This document shows, one piece after another, positions 1-8,470 of a DNA stretch of 48,570 nucleotides (the stretch's first letter is position 1; every line of letters begins with the position of its first letter). A model generated the notes under the pieces. That model was not told the origin of the DNA. It saw only the letters and a list, made by a program, of their open reading frames with translations, and did no database searches. The translations under genes were made by a program, and so were the position numbers. This stretch comes from an uncultured Faecalibacterium sp. (GTDB lineage Bacteria > Bacillota > Clostridia > Oscillospirales > Ruminococcaceae), in the NCBI GenBank assembly GCA_934512105.1, contig CAKSWQ010000013.1, positions 1 through 48,570 on the forward strand. The letters are read 5' to 3'.

Positions 1-57
1 CTTTGGCATGGCGGCAAGGTTTCTGGCTAAAGTGCAAAGTTCCCGGGCGCGCCAGAG

Positions 58-96
58 GCTCCCTCTCCGAGGGAGCTATCACGGCGTAAGCCGTGA
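58..96. repeat. Palindromic intergenic repeat, two small hairpins
   Basis: Two adjacent perfect inverted repeats are visible: gctccctc (58-65) with gagggagc (69-76), and tcacggc (79-85) with gccgtga (90-96). The GAGGGAG word returns just downstream (99-105) and again, inverted, as CCCCCTC near 120. Such CTCCCTC-rich palindromes suggest a dispersed, non-coding repeat family. I see no protein-coding gene between 1 and 377; short open frames here run through the palindromes and lack ribosome binding sites. Confidence 0.6.
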
Positions 97-146
97 CTGA
101 GGGAGTTTGCGTGCCAATACCCCCTCAGTCAAAGCCTATCGGCTTT

Positions 147-230
147 GCCAGCTCCCCCAAGGGGACGCCTTATGGCACTGCCGCAAGGCTTACCGCTACC
201 GCGAAAAGCCGTCCCCTTGGGGAAGGTGGC
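147..230. repeat. Long imperfect inverted repeat (MITE-like or repeat-family unit)
   Basis: The 21-base arm at 147-167 (core CCCCCAAGGGGACG) pairs with the arm at 210-230 (core CGTCCCCTTGGGG) at 18 of 21 positions, giving a stable stem over a 42-base loop. Together with the palindromes at 58-96 it fills the region before the tRNA. It could be a small non-autonomous element or a structured intergenic repeat; no terminal target duplication was identified. Confidence 0.55.
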
Positions 231-377
231 TGCGACCAAAGGGAGCAGACGGAAGGGGTTCTGCCAGCTCTCCCAGTCGGGGTAACTGGCAGAGAAAAAT
301 TGATTTCCGAATTTTTGCAAAAAGGGCTTGCAAAAGCGCGGTGACTGCGGTATAATATTTCTCGCAGTCACTGATAT

Positions 378-454
378 GCCTCTTTAGCTCAGTCGGTTAG
401 AGCACCTGACTGTTAATCAGGGTGTCGCCTGTTCGAGTCAGGCAAGAGGCGCCA
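378..454 (+). tRNA. tRNA-Asn (anticodon GTT)
   Basis: A full cloverleaf can be folded. The acceptor stem is GCCTCTT/AAGAGGC, the D-loop is AGCTCAGTCGGTTAGAGC, the anticodon arm is CTGACTGTTAATCAG with anticodon GTT, and the T-arm is GCCTGTTCGAGTCAGGC. A discriminator G is followed by an encoded CCA (452-454). An intrinsic terminator follows directly, so it appears to be a single-tRNA transcript. Confidence 0.97.
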
Positions 455-457
455 GCA

Positions 458-487
458 AAGCGATGGATATTTTTCCATCGCTTTTTT
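458..487 (+). terminator. Intrinsic terminator of tRNA-Asn
   Basis: The 10-bp stem aaagcgatgg/ccatcgcttt is closed by a short loop and followed by a T run. It lies 3 bases after the tRNA CCA end. The rest of 488-774 holds only the promoter and leader of the next gene. Confidence 0.85.
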
Positions 488-540
488 GTTTTTCTGTATC
501 TTTTTTCACTCTTTCTTTACGTTTCTTAAAGAATATCGCC

Positions 541-569
541 TTGAAGAACCCTAGTGGTTGTGGTATACT
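541..569 (+). promoter_or_regulatory. Promoter of the C39 ABC exporter locus
   Basis: TTGAAG (541-546), a 17-base spacer and TATACT (564-569) form a good sigma-A promoter. Transcription would begin near 576, leaving a leader of about 200 bases before the ATG at 775. Confidence 0.7.
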
Positions 570-639
570 TTTATAAGTTTATAGATGTGGAAAAGCTGCA
601 TGGCTTTCCCGCATCCGCAGACAGGCGCTCCCCGGTCAG

Positions 640-668
640 AAAACTGCCGTGCAGGGGCGCAGTTTTTT
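640..668 (+). terminator. Terminator-like hairpin inside the exporter leader
   Basis: The stem aaaactgc (640-647) / gcagtttt (659-666) is followed by further Ts. It lies between the promoter at 541-569 and the start codon at 775, so it could act as an attenuator. No competing anti-terminator or known riboswitch motif was recognised. Confidence 0.45.
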
Positions 669-774
669 CGTTGGTCAAATCAGCAGGCAGGCCGGTGGCT
701 TTGTGCGGCAAACGCAGGGCGGCAGGGCGGCTTGGTGTCGTTTGAATAAATCTTGAGAGTAAAAGGAAACATCT

Positions 775-3147
775 ATGCGTTATACCTACGTCCGGCAGCA
801 CGATACCACCGACTGTGCGGCTGCCTGTCTGGCCATGGTGTGCCTGCACTACAAAAAGGAAGTTACCATCACCCGCCTGCGGGATATGATGGGCACCGAC
901 CTGAAAGGCACCAACCTTGTAGGCCTGCAAAAAGCCGCCAATGAACTTGGTTTTACCACCGCCGCAGTCCGCGTGGACCGCGAAAACTTCCTGAGCGATT
1001 TCTCGCTTCCCTGTATTGCACAGGTCATTACCGATCAGGGTCTGGCTCACTTTGTTGTGGTGTTCAAAAAGACCACCATCAAGGATGACGGCGCGCGCCG
1101 CAAGCACATGCTGAAGGACGCCGAAGCCCGCAAGGAAGACGAGGAAAAGGGCAAAAAGCATAAGTGCAAGGATTACGTCATCATCGGCGACCCCGGCACG
1201 GAGCTGAAAAAGATCAGTCTGGACGAGTTCTACAAGAACTTTACCGGCGTTCTGCTGCTTTTGAACCCCACCTCGGAGTTCAAGGGCGGCAAGCTTGGCA
1301 AGGACGGTAAAGACGGCAAAGACGGCAAGAGCGGCAAGTACGGCATGATGAAGCGGTATATCGACCTGCTGCTGCCCCAGAAAAAGCTGTTCTTCTACGC
1401 CATCCTCAGCTCGATCATCACCACCATTCTGGGCATCGCGTCCTCCATGTTCAATAAGATCCTGATGGACGAGGTGCTGCCCTACGGGCTGAACAACCTG
1501 CTGGTTACATTGATCTTAGTGTTCAGCGTGGTCAGCATCACCAGTACCCTGATCGGCTTTGTACGCCAGTGGGTGCTGATCCATCTGTCCATCAAGATCG
1601 ATATCCCGCTGATGCTGGGTTACTTCGGGCACATCTTCAACCTGCCCATGAAGTTCTTTGCCACCCGCAAGACCGGTGATATCACCACCCGTTACTCGGA
1701 CGCAGACACCATCAAATCCATCTTTACCAGCATTGCGCTGAGCCTTGTGATGGATATCTCCATGGCCGTCATCACCGGCATCATCCTGTTCCGCATGAAC
1801 GCCATGCTGTTCTCCATCTCGCTGTTCATGGCGCTGGTCAGCATCCTGCTGGTGCTGGTGTACAAGCAGCCCTATAAGCGGATCAACGAAGAGAGCATGG
1901 CACAGTCTGCTGCGCTGAACAGCCAGATGATCGAGAGCCTGCGCGGCATCGAGACCGTCAAGTGCAACGCCAACGAGCAGACCGAGCTGGATAATCTGGA
2001 ACGCGAGTACATGAAGAGCCTGAAGATCAGCCTGCGTTCCAGCCGCATCAGCACCACACAGGGTCTGATCTCCTCCTTCATCTCCACCGGCTTCAGTATG
2101 CTGACCACCTATGTGGGCATCACGCAGGTGCTGAACGGCGAGATGACGCTGGGCGGCTTTATGGCCTTTAGCACCCTGTCCAGCTACTTCACCTCCCCCC
2201 TGAGCAACCTGATCGGCCTGCAGATGCAGATCCAGGAAGCCAGCATCTCCATGAAGCGTCTGACCGAGATCATGGACTACCCCTCTGAGAACGAGACCGC
2301 CGAGGGTGCGGAGCAGACCGAGATGGACAAGGTGGAGGGCGACATCGAGTTCAAGGACGTCACCTTCCGCTACGGCAACCGTGCCCCCGCGCTGGATCAT
2401 GTCAGCTTTACCATCCCCGCCGGTAAAAAGGTGGCGCTGGTGGGAAGCAGCGGCAGCGGCAAATCCACCATTACCAAGCTGCTGCTGAAGTACTACGACC
2501 CCGAGAGCGGCGAGATCGACGTAAACGGCGCAAATCTGGCAGAGTACAGCAACCATTCGGTGCGCCGCGCCATTGCCTATGTGCCCCAGAATGTGGAGCT
2601 GTTCAGCAAGACCATCTACGACAACATCCGCATCTCCCGCATGGACGCCACGCTGGAAGAGGTGAAGGAGGCTGCCAAGAAGGCCGACGCCCACGAGTTC
2701 ATCCGTCACCTGCCGCTGCAATACAACACCTATCTGGAGGAAGCCGGCAACGGCCTGTCCGGCGGCGAGAAGCAGCGTATCGCACTGGCGCGCGCCTTCC
2801 TGAAGGACTCCAACCTGTACATTCTGGACGAGTCCACCAGTAATCTGGACTTTGCCACCGAGACGCTGATCTTCAACATGATCTACGAGCAGCTGGCAGA
2901 CCGCTCCATGCTGATCGTGGCGCACCGCCTTTCCACCATCCGTGACTGTGACCTGATCCTTGTGATGGATCACGGCAAGATCGTGGAACGCGGCAACCAT
3001 GAGGAACTGATGGCAAAGAACGGCCGCTATGCCGAGCTGTGGAATATGCAGCAGGGCATCTTCCGCAAGCGCAAGCCCGAGCCCGCTCCGCAGGTACCTT
3101 CCGCTGTGGTGGAAGAGGACGACGACGGCGAGTCCATCACCTACTGA
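775..3147 (+). CDS. C39 peptidase-containing ABC exporter (bacteriocin/peptide processing type)
   Basis: This 790-residue protein has the three parts of a peptidase-containing ABC transporter, which cuts a leader at a double-glycine site and exports the cargo across the membrane. The N-terminal C39 peptidase shows Q8 and C14 in the QHDTTDCAAACL motif, H92 in GLAHFVVV and D139 in IGDPG. A multi-helix transmembrane domain spans about residues 200-480. The ATPase has Walker A GSSGSGKST (557-565), signature LSGGEKQR (from 661) and Walker B LYILDES with E686. Between peptidase and membrane domain is an odd Lys/Asp/Gly repeat (about 170-188). The ATG follows AAAAGGA. HlyD-like and surface-protein genes follow on the same strand. 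The substrate is not visible here; the transporter class is confident, the cargo unknown. Confidence 0.9.
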   Translation: MRYTYVRQHDTTDCAAACLAMVCLHYKKEVTITRLRDMMGTDLKGTNLVGLQKAANELGFTTAAVRVDRENFLSDFSLPCIAQVITDQGLAHFVVVFKKTTIKDDGARRKHMLKDAEARKEDEEKGKKHKCKDYVIIGDPGTELKKISLDEFYKNFTGVLLLLNPTSEFKGGKLGKDGKDGKDGKSGKYGMMKRYIDLLLPQKKLFFYAILSSIITTILGIASSMFNKILMDEVLPYGLNNLLVTLILVFSVVSITSTLIGFVRQWVLIHLSIKIDIPLMLGYFGHIFNLPMKFFATRKTGDITTRYSDADTIKSIFTSIALSLVMDISMAVITGIILFRMNAMLFSISLFMALVSILLVLVYKQPYKRINEESMAQSAALNSQMIESLRGIETVKCNANEQTELDNLEREYMKSLKISLRSSRISTTQGLISSFISTGFSMLTTYVGITQVLNGEMTLGGFMAFSTLSSYFTSPLSNLIGLQMQIQEASISMKRLTEIMDYPSENETAEGAEQTEMDKVEGDIEFKDVTFRYGNRAPALDHVSFTIPAGKKVALVGSSGSGKSTITKLLLKYYDPESGEIDVNGANLAEYSNHSVRRAIAYVPQNVELFSKTIYDNIRISRMDATLEEVKEAAKKADAHEFIRHLPLQYNTYLEEAGNGLSGGEKQRIALARAFLKDSNLYILDESTSNLDFATETLIFNMIYEQLADRSMLIVAHRLSTIRDCDLILVMDHGKIVERGNHEELMAKNGRYAELWNMQQGIFRKRKPEPAPQVPSAVVEEDDDGESITY

Positions 3148-3229
3148 CCGCACCGCATCCGCAGCGTTTGCCCGGATGCCGCATAAGCTTTTTCCCGCTG
3201 GGGAAACCAGAGAATGCCTCGTTATGGTG

Positions 3230-3262
3230 TGCCCGGAGGCAGACGCTTCCGGGCATCTTTTT
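3230..3262 (+). terminator. Intercistronic terminator after the ABC exporter
   Basis: The stem tgcccgga (3230-3237) / tccgggca (3248-3255) is followed by TCTTTTTG. It separates the exporter gene from the next three genes, so those are either expressed by readthrough or have their own, less obvious promoter between 3262 and 3308. Confidence 0.65.
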
Positions 3263-3308
3263 GTTTCGGCTTACATTATAAAAATAACAGGATTAGGGGT
3301 AATTTATC

Positions 3309-3764
3309 ATGAATGAGATCAAAGTTGCTGAAAACAAGACCCTCAAGCTGACCAACGTCCTTTCCCGCGTTGTGCGCCCGGAGGAGCTGCCCAATCTGCC
3401 GGTCATCCTGACCCAGATGCAGAACTTTATGAAGAGCAACGGTGCACAGCCCATCGGCCCGCTGGTGCAGGCCATTACGGAGGGCACCGGCCCGGATCAC
3501 ATGCCCGTCATGTACATGATGCAGCAGGCCACCCAGATGATCAGCCAGATGGAGCCCGGCTACCACATGGACGCCGTGCTGCGGGTAAAGAACTGCCTGT
3601 ACGCCCACTTTACCGGCCCGCTGGCCTACAACCAGCTGGCTACCTCCAAGCTGCAGATCATGGCTTTTGAAAACGACATCAAGCTTACCGGCAACAGCTA
3701 CACCATCTATGTCAATCAGGACGAGGACGACGGCGTGATCGACGTATTTATGGAGACCAAATAA
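3309..3764 (+). CDS. Small protein resembling GyrI-like effector-binding domains
   Basis: This is a 151-residue soluble protein without signal peptide or membrane segment. Its second half alternates strands and helices and ends with a YNQLATSKLQIM helix followed by the strand pattern NSYTIYVNQDED...IDVFMETK. That layout resembles the stand-alone GyrI-like/AraC effector-binding fold; the match is by pattern only. It lies between the C39 exporter and the HlyD-like gene, with only two bases before the latter, so co-expression with an export function is likely. It could be a ligand sensor, an immunity-like protein or a chaperone for the exported cargo; none can be chosen from sequence. Confidence 0.55.
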   Translation: MNEIKVAENKTLKLTNVLSRVVRPEELPNLPVILTQMQNFMKSNGAQPIGPLVQAITEGTGPDHMPVMYMMQQATQMISQMEPGYHMDAVLRVKNCLYAHFTGPLAYNQLATSKLQIMAFENDIKLTGNSYTIYVNQDEDDGVIDVFMETK

Positions 3765-3766
3765 TT

Positions 3767-4879
3767 ATGACAACAACCATTCAGAACCTTTCGGATCTGC
3801 AGGACCGCCGGATCATGATGGACAAAAAGCTGCCCCCTTACGGGTACGCCTTTGTCATTCTCACCGGCCTGTTCATGATCTTTCTGGTGATCTGGAGCAC
3901 CCAGACCAACCGCATCTATGTCAGCCAGAACAGCGGTGTGGTGCAGGCCGCCAACAAGACCTACATCATGTCCAGCTACTCCGGCTCCATTACCGAGCTG
4001 TATGTCTCCGAGGGCAGCTATGTGAACGAGGGCGACCTGATCGCCCGGCTGAAGAGTACCGATCTGGATATGCAGAAGGACACCCTGCAAAGCCAGCTGG
4101 ATATCTACCAGAAGCAGCTGGACCAGTACAACAAGCTGCTCAAGTGCATTCAGGACGACACCAACTACTTCGACGAGACAAGCGCCGAGGATCAGCCCTA
4201 CTACTACCAGTACCAGACCTACAAAAGTCAGGTATCGCAAAAGACCTTTGACGCCGCCACCTATCAGGCTGCCGGCTACTCCGACACCCAGATCAAGGCT
4301 TTGATGGAGCAGAACCAGAGCGAGCTGGAGTCTTTGTACTACTCCACCATGCAGACCATCTCCCAGAGCATTACCAGCGCACAGGTCAACGTGGATAACC
4401 TGCAGGCGCAGATGGATTCCCTGAACACCGGCGCCAACGATTACTACATCTACGCCCCCACCTCCGGCGTGATCCACATGGACACCCCCTACAAGGAGGG
4501 CATGGTGCTGAGCGCCGGTTCCGCACTGGCTACCGTTGCCAGCGAGAACGATGATCTGGAGATCATGGCCATGGTGACGGTGAACGACCGTCCCCTGCTG
4601 CATGTCGGCGACCCCTGCAAGATCGCCATCACCGGCCTGTCGGAGTATTCCTACGGCACGCTGACCGGCACCGTCACCTCCATTGACAGCGACGTGACCT
4701 CCAGCAGCAGCGGCTCCTACTACAAGATGACCATCAAGCCCGACGCCACCTATGTGGTGAGCCGCAGCGGCGACAAGGTGGATCTTTCCAACGGTATGAG
4801 CGTGACCGCCCGCGTGGAATACGATCAGGTCACCTATTTTGAGTATGCCATGGAGGCTCTGGGCGTGCTGTTCCGCTAA
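3767..4879 (+). CDS. HlyD-family (membrane fusion type) secretion accessory protein
   Basis: The 370-residue protein has a short cytoplasmic N-terminus and one membrane segment near residues 24-45 (YAFVILTGLFMIFLVIW). A biotinyl-lipoyl-like half follows (GSITELYVSEGSYVNEGDLIARL), then a long polar helical hairpin around residues 95-215 rich in Gln, Asp and Tyr. The second lipoyl half (YIYAPTSGVI) and a beta-barrel domain close the protein. In Gram-positive bacteria such proteins assist peptidase-containing ABC exporters, for example in bacteriocin export. It starts two bases after the preceding stop codon, so translational coupling is likely. The natural partner is the exporter encoded at 775-3147. 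Confidence 0.85.
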   Translation: MTTTIQNLSDLQDRRIMMDKKLPPYGYAFVILTGLFMIFLVIWSTQTNRIYVSQNSGVVQAANKTYIMSSYSGSITELYVSEGSYVNEGDLIARLKSTDLDMQKDTLQSQLDIYQKQLDQYNKLLKCIQDDTNYFDETSAEDQPYYYQYQTYKSQVSQKTFDAATYQAAGYSDTQIKALMEQNQSELESLYYSTMQTISQSITSAQVNVDNLQAQMDSLNTGANDYYIYAPTSGVIHMDTPYKEGMVLSAGSALATVASENDDLEIMAMVTVNDRPLLHVGDPCKIAITGLSEYSYGTLTGTVTSIDSDVTSSSSGSYYKMTIKPDATYVVSRSGDKVDLSNGMSVTARVEYDQVTYFEYAMEALGVLFR

Positions 4880-4942
4880 AAACGGACTGCACAGCACGGC
4901 AGGATGCCCCCTTTTACACCACCCCAAAGAGGTACAAACAAC

Positions 4943-6466
4943 ATGATTCGAACCGCAAAGAAACTGGCCGCCTGTGTGCTGATGCTGGGTGTGCTGGTAT
5001 GCGGCACCGCACTGAGCGCTGCCGCCGCCAGCCTGCCTGTTGAAGAGCAGAACGGCGTTTCACTGCCTTGGCTCAAGGACGTGCCCGCCGAGAGCATTGC
5101 CACCGGCAGCTACTCTGCCAATATGCTGCTGGGCGCTTCCCAACAGCTGTCCCCCGTGGTCAAGCCCAGTTACAGCACCGACACTGTGGTCTTTCTGACC
5201 GACGACAGCAGCGTGCTGACCGTAAGCAGCAGCGGCGTGGTACAGGCTGTGGGCGTTGGCACCGCCACCGTTACGGCAGCCGCCGGCAACCAGATCTGCG
5301 CCTACACCATCGTGGTGTCCATGGACTCCTCCATGATCGTGACCGAGATGGATCTTTCCCTCTCCTCCAACACCATCTATGTGGGCAACTCGGTGTCGGC
5401 TTCGCTGCAGGTGCGCCCCAGCTCTGCCTCCAACTACGCCACTGTCACCCTGACCTCCTCTAACGAGAAGATCGCCACGGTGAACAGCTTTGGCCGCGTG
5501 ACCGGCGTAGCCCCCGGCAAAGCCACCATTACCGCCACCTGCGGCTCGGTGGTAGCCACCACCACTGTCACGGTGCTTGCCCTGCCCACGGATTCCTCCA
5601 CCGGCACAAGCGGCACCACCTCCAACAACAGCGGGCAGGCGATCACCCCCAGCACCAACTACATCGTGCTCAAGCCCGGTGCCACCCGCACCATTACCGC
5701 CAAGGCTACCCCTGCCAGCGCATCCCAGTCCTTCACCTTCAAGTCCGGCAACAGCAGCATTGCCACGGTCAGCCCCACGGGCGTGGTCACGGCGGTAGGC
5801 ACCGGCTCTACCTCCATTACCATCTCCAACGGCAAGGCCACTGCCATGGTCACGGTCATCGTGAACCGCTCGGCAGATGCCTCCTCCGGCAGCAACACCA
5901 GCAATGACGGCACCGATACCCCGGACGACAGCACCCCCATCCCGCTGGACCCTGTGGTGCAGACCATTCAGGAAAGCAATGAGGATCAGGTGGTGTTTGC
6001 CCAGTCTGAGGTGCCCACCGTGACCGGCGAGATTTTGAACGCCCTGCGCACCACCGGCAAGACCCTGTGCGTGGTGGGCGACGGCTACACCCTGAACATT
6101 TCCGGCAAGGACGTGAAGAGCACCACCAGCGAGATCGACACCGCCATCACCTTCACCGAGAGCGAAGAGGGGCTGGAGTTCGAGCTGGACAACGGCCGCA
6201 CCCTTCCCTGCGCGGTGCAGCTGGAGCTGGACGTGAGCACCTACTCCCGCCTGTACCTGTACAACACCATCAGCAACAAGTGGCAGTTCCTGAACAGCTA
6301 CAAGGACGGCGTCATCACCGCTGACACGGCCGGCCGCTACCTGCTGACCAACCAGAACCTGCGGTTCGGTAATATCGACTGGACCTTCTTCATCGCAGGC
6401 GGCGTGGTAGTGGTCATTATCGCCATTGCCTACATCGCGTTCAAAAAGCGCTACTGGTTCTGGTAA
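4943..6466 (+). CDS. Surface protein with three BIG2-type Ig-like domains and a C-terminal membrane anchor
   Basis: The start chosen is the ATG at 4943, behind AAAGAGGT; an upstream in-frame ATG at 4904 would add 13 residues before the signal peptide. The 507-residue product has a signal peptide (about 1-30, ending AAAAS). Three bacterial Ig-like group 2 repeats follow, each with the typical SSGVVQAVGVGTATVTA-like strand, at about 45-113, 120-195 and 218-290. Ser/Thr/Asp-rich linkers lead to a C-terminal folded domain and a final membrane helix with the positive tail KKRYWFW. It should be exported by Sec and stay anchored, facing outward. As last gene of the exporter locus it may be an extracellular scaffold or adhesin working with the HlyD protein; that role is inferred from position only. 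Confidence 0.8.
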   Translation: MIRTAKKLAACVLMLGVLVCGTALSAAAASLPVEEQNGVSLPWLKDVPAESIATGSYSANMLLGASQQLSPVVKPSYSTDTVVFLTDDSSVLTVSSSGVVQAVGVGTATVTAAAGNQICAYTIVVSMDSSMIVTEMDLSLSSNTIYVGNSVSASLQVRPSSASNYATVTLTSSNEKIATVNSFGRVTGVAPGKATITATCGSVVATTTVTVLALPTDSSTGTSGTTSNNSGQAITPSTNYIVLKPGATRTITAKATPASASQSFTFKSGNSSIATVSPTGVVTAVGTGSTSITISNGKATAMVTVIVNRSADASSGSNTSNDGTDTPDDSTPIPLDPVVQTIQESNEDQVVFAQSEVPTVTGEILNALRTTGKTLCVVGDGYTLNISGKDVKSTTSEIDTAITFTESEEGLEFELDNGRTLPCAVQLELDVSTYSRLYLYNTISNKWQFLNSYKDGVITADTAGRYLLTNQNLRFGNIDWTFFIAGGVVVVIIAIAYIAFKKRYWFW

Positions 6467-6492
6467 ATTCCCCTTTCCCCCTGCATAAACGA

Positions 6493-6532
6493 CCGCCCGC
6501 TGCACAAGCTTCTGTGCAGCGGGCGGTTTTGT
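6493..6532 (+). terminator. Strong terminator closing the exporter locus
   Basis: A 13-bp perfect stem, ccgcccgctgcac (6493-6505) with gtgcagcgggcgg (6514-6526), is followed by TTTTGTG. It lies between the convergent surface-protein gene and glmS and may also stop transcription from glmS, although the T run on that strand is poor. Confidence 0.85.
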
Positions 6533-6553
6533 GTTCTATTCTATTCTCCCCTG

Positions 6554-8374
6554 TTACTCCACCGTTACGCTCTTGGCAAGGTTGCGGGGCTTATCCACGT
6601 CGCAGCCGCGCAGCACCGCCATATAGTAGGCGAACAATTGCAGCGGTACGATGAGCTGTAACGGCATCAGGATGTCATCGTACTCGTCCAGACGGATGAC
6701 CTCGGTGGCAACGCCCTCCGGCACTTCCGCGTCCTTGGTGGTGAACAGCAGCACCCGCGCCCCACGGCTGCGGGTCTCCTTGGCGTTCGAGATGGTCTTT
6801 TCGTAGACGTTTTTCTGGGTGGCCAGCGCGATGACCGGCACGCCGTCCGTGACCAGACTGATGGTGCCGTGCTTCAGCTCGCCTGCCGCGTAGGCGTCTG
6901 AGTGCACATAGCTGATCTCCTTCAGCTTCAGGCTGCCCTCCAGTGAGAGGGCGTAGTCGAACCCGCGCCCGATGAAAAAGCAGCTCTGGGTGTTCACATA
7001 GCGGCTGGCAAGGTACTTGATCTGCTCACAGTCCGCAAGGCGGGGCTTGATGACCTCCGGCGCATGCAGCAGCTGGGCGGTGTAGTACTTCGTCTTTTCC
7101 TCGGTCAGCTGCCCCCGCGCGTAGGCAAGGCGCAGGGCAAACAGGTACAGCACGCACAGCTGCACCATATAGGCTTTGGTGGACGCCACCGCGATCTCCG
7201 GCCCGGCGTAGGTGTACATGACGTAGTCCGCTGCCCGGGCAATGCTGCTGCCCACCACGTTCACGATGGCCAGCACCGGCACGCCCCGGCTCTTGGCCAG
7301 CTTGAGGGCGGCCAGCGTATCGCTGGTCTCGCCGGACTGGCTGATGATGATGACCAGATCCTCCGGCTTCAGGATGGGGTCGCGGTAGCGGAACTCGCTG
7401 GCGATGTCCACCTGTGCGGGCACCCGCGCCAGCGCTTCGATGGCAGTCTTGCCCACCATACCGGCGTGCATGGCCGTGCCGCAGCCCACCAGATGCACCG
7501 TGCCGATGCTGCGCAGCTTTTCGTCCGTCAGCTCCGGGATGCGCAGCTCCGGCAGGCCGTTCTCCACCCGGGGGCTGACCGTTGCCGTGATGGCGGCGGG
7601 CTCCTCGTTGATCTCCTTGAGCATAAAGTGGGGGTAGCCGCCCTTTTCGGCGGCCTCCATGTCCCAGTCTGCGGTCAGCTTTTCGCGCTCCACCGCCTCG
7701 CCGAACTCGTTATAGAAGCGGATGCCCTGTGCCGTGCACACGGCCATGTCCCCTTCTTCCAGCACGCTGTACCGGCGGGTATACTTGAGCAGCGCCGGGA
7801 TATCGGACGCCACAAAGTTTTCGCCCTCGCCCCAGCCCACGATGAGCGGGCTTTCCCGCTTGACCGCAAAGATGGTGTCCGGGTAGTCCTTGAACAGCAC
7901 CGCCAGCGCGTAGCTGCCCCGCACCTTGGCCAGCGCAGCCTGCAACGCCTGCAAGGGCTCGCCCTGATAGCAGCTGTCGATGAGCTTTACCAGCACCTCG
8001 GTGTCGGTCTCGCTGGTAAAGGTGTAGCCCTTGGCCACAAGGCGCTCCTTCAGCGCGCCGTAGTTTTCAATGATGCCGTTGTGCACGATGCTGACCCGGG
8101 GCGTGGAGTGCGGGTGGCTGTTCACGTCGCTGGGCTCGCCGTGGGTCGCCCAGCGGGTATGACCGATGCCGCAGCCGCTCTGGGGCAGCGCCAGCTCCTC
8201 CAGCTTGCTGCGCAGGGTGGAAAGCCGCCCCTTGCTTTTGACCACGCGGATACCGTCCCGCTGGGTGAGCGCCACACCGGCAGAATCGTACCCGCGGTAC
8301 TCCAGCTTCTCCAAACCATCCAGCAGCACCTGCTGGGCGCTGCGCATGCCAACATAACCTACAATGCCACACAT
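6554..8374 (-). CDS. glmS: Glutamine--fructose-6-phosphate aminotransferase (isomerizing)
   Basis: GlmS makes glucosamine 6-phosphate from fructose 6-phosphate and glutamine, the first step toward UDP-GlcNAc, peptidoglycan and teichoic acids. The 606-residue length is typical. The protein begins MCGIVGYVG, where Cys2 becomes the N-terminal nucleophile of the glutaminase domain (about 1-240). Two SIS sugar-isomerase domains follow (about 285-420 and 455-590), with SQSGETSDTLAA and STKAY sequences, and the typical ending LAKSVTVE. The start is preceded by TGGAGG. A glmS ribozyme sits upstream, so the mRNA is expected to self-cleave when GlcN6P is abundant. It converges with the exporter locus. 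Confidence 0.98.
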   Translation of the reverse strand: MCGIVGYVGMRSAQQVLLDGLEKLEYRGYDSAGVALTQRDGIRVVKSKGRLSTLRSKLEELALPQSGCGIGHTRWATHGEPSDVNSHPHSTPRVSIVHNGIIENYGALKERLVAKGYTFTSETDTEVLVKLIDSCYQGEPLQALQAALAKVRGSYALAVLFKDYPDTIFAVKRESPLIVGWGEGENFVASDIPALLKYTRRYSVLEEGDMAVCTAQGIRFYNEFGEAVEREKLTADWDMEAAEKGGYPHFMLKEINEEPAAITATVSPRVENGLPELRIPELTDEKLRSIGTVHLVGCGTAMHAGMVGKTAIEALARVPAQVDIASEFRYRDPILKPEDLVIIISQSGETSDTLAALKLAKSRGVPVLAIVNVVGSSIARAADYVMYTYAGPEIAVASTKAYMVQLCVLYLFALRLAYARGQLTEEKTKYYTAQLLHAPEVIKPRLADCEQIKYLASRYVNTQSCFFIGRGFDYALSLEGSLKLKEISYVHSDAYAAGELKHGTISLVTDGVPVIALATQKNVYEKTISNAKETRSRGARVLLFTTKDAEVPEGVATEVIRLDEYDDILMPLQLIVPLQLFAYYMAVLRGCDVDKPRNLAKSVTVE

Positions 8375-8470
8375 ACAAAATACCTCCAGACCGACTGCGG
8401 CGCGCCGAAATGCGCTGCTGCACAGTCAGTTTCCTCTATCAAAGTCTATGTTCTTGTATGGCTTTCTTTG

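Noticed and set aside
93..371. Short overlapping frames on both strands in the first 370 bases
   Set aside because: They lie in palindromic repeat sequence, lack ribosome binding sites and show no protein-like pattern.
554..745. 63-codon plus-strand frame in the exporter leader as possible peptide precursor
   Set aside because: Its start overlaps the promoter -10 region, there is no ribosome binding site and no double-glycine leader pattern; the leader hairpin explains the sequence better.
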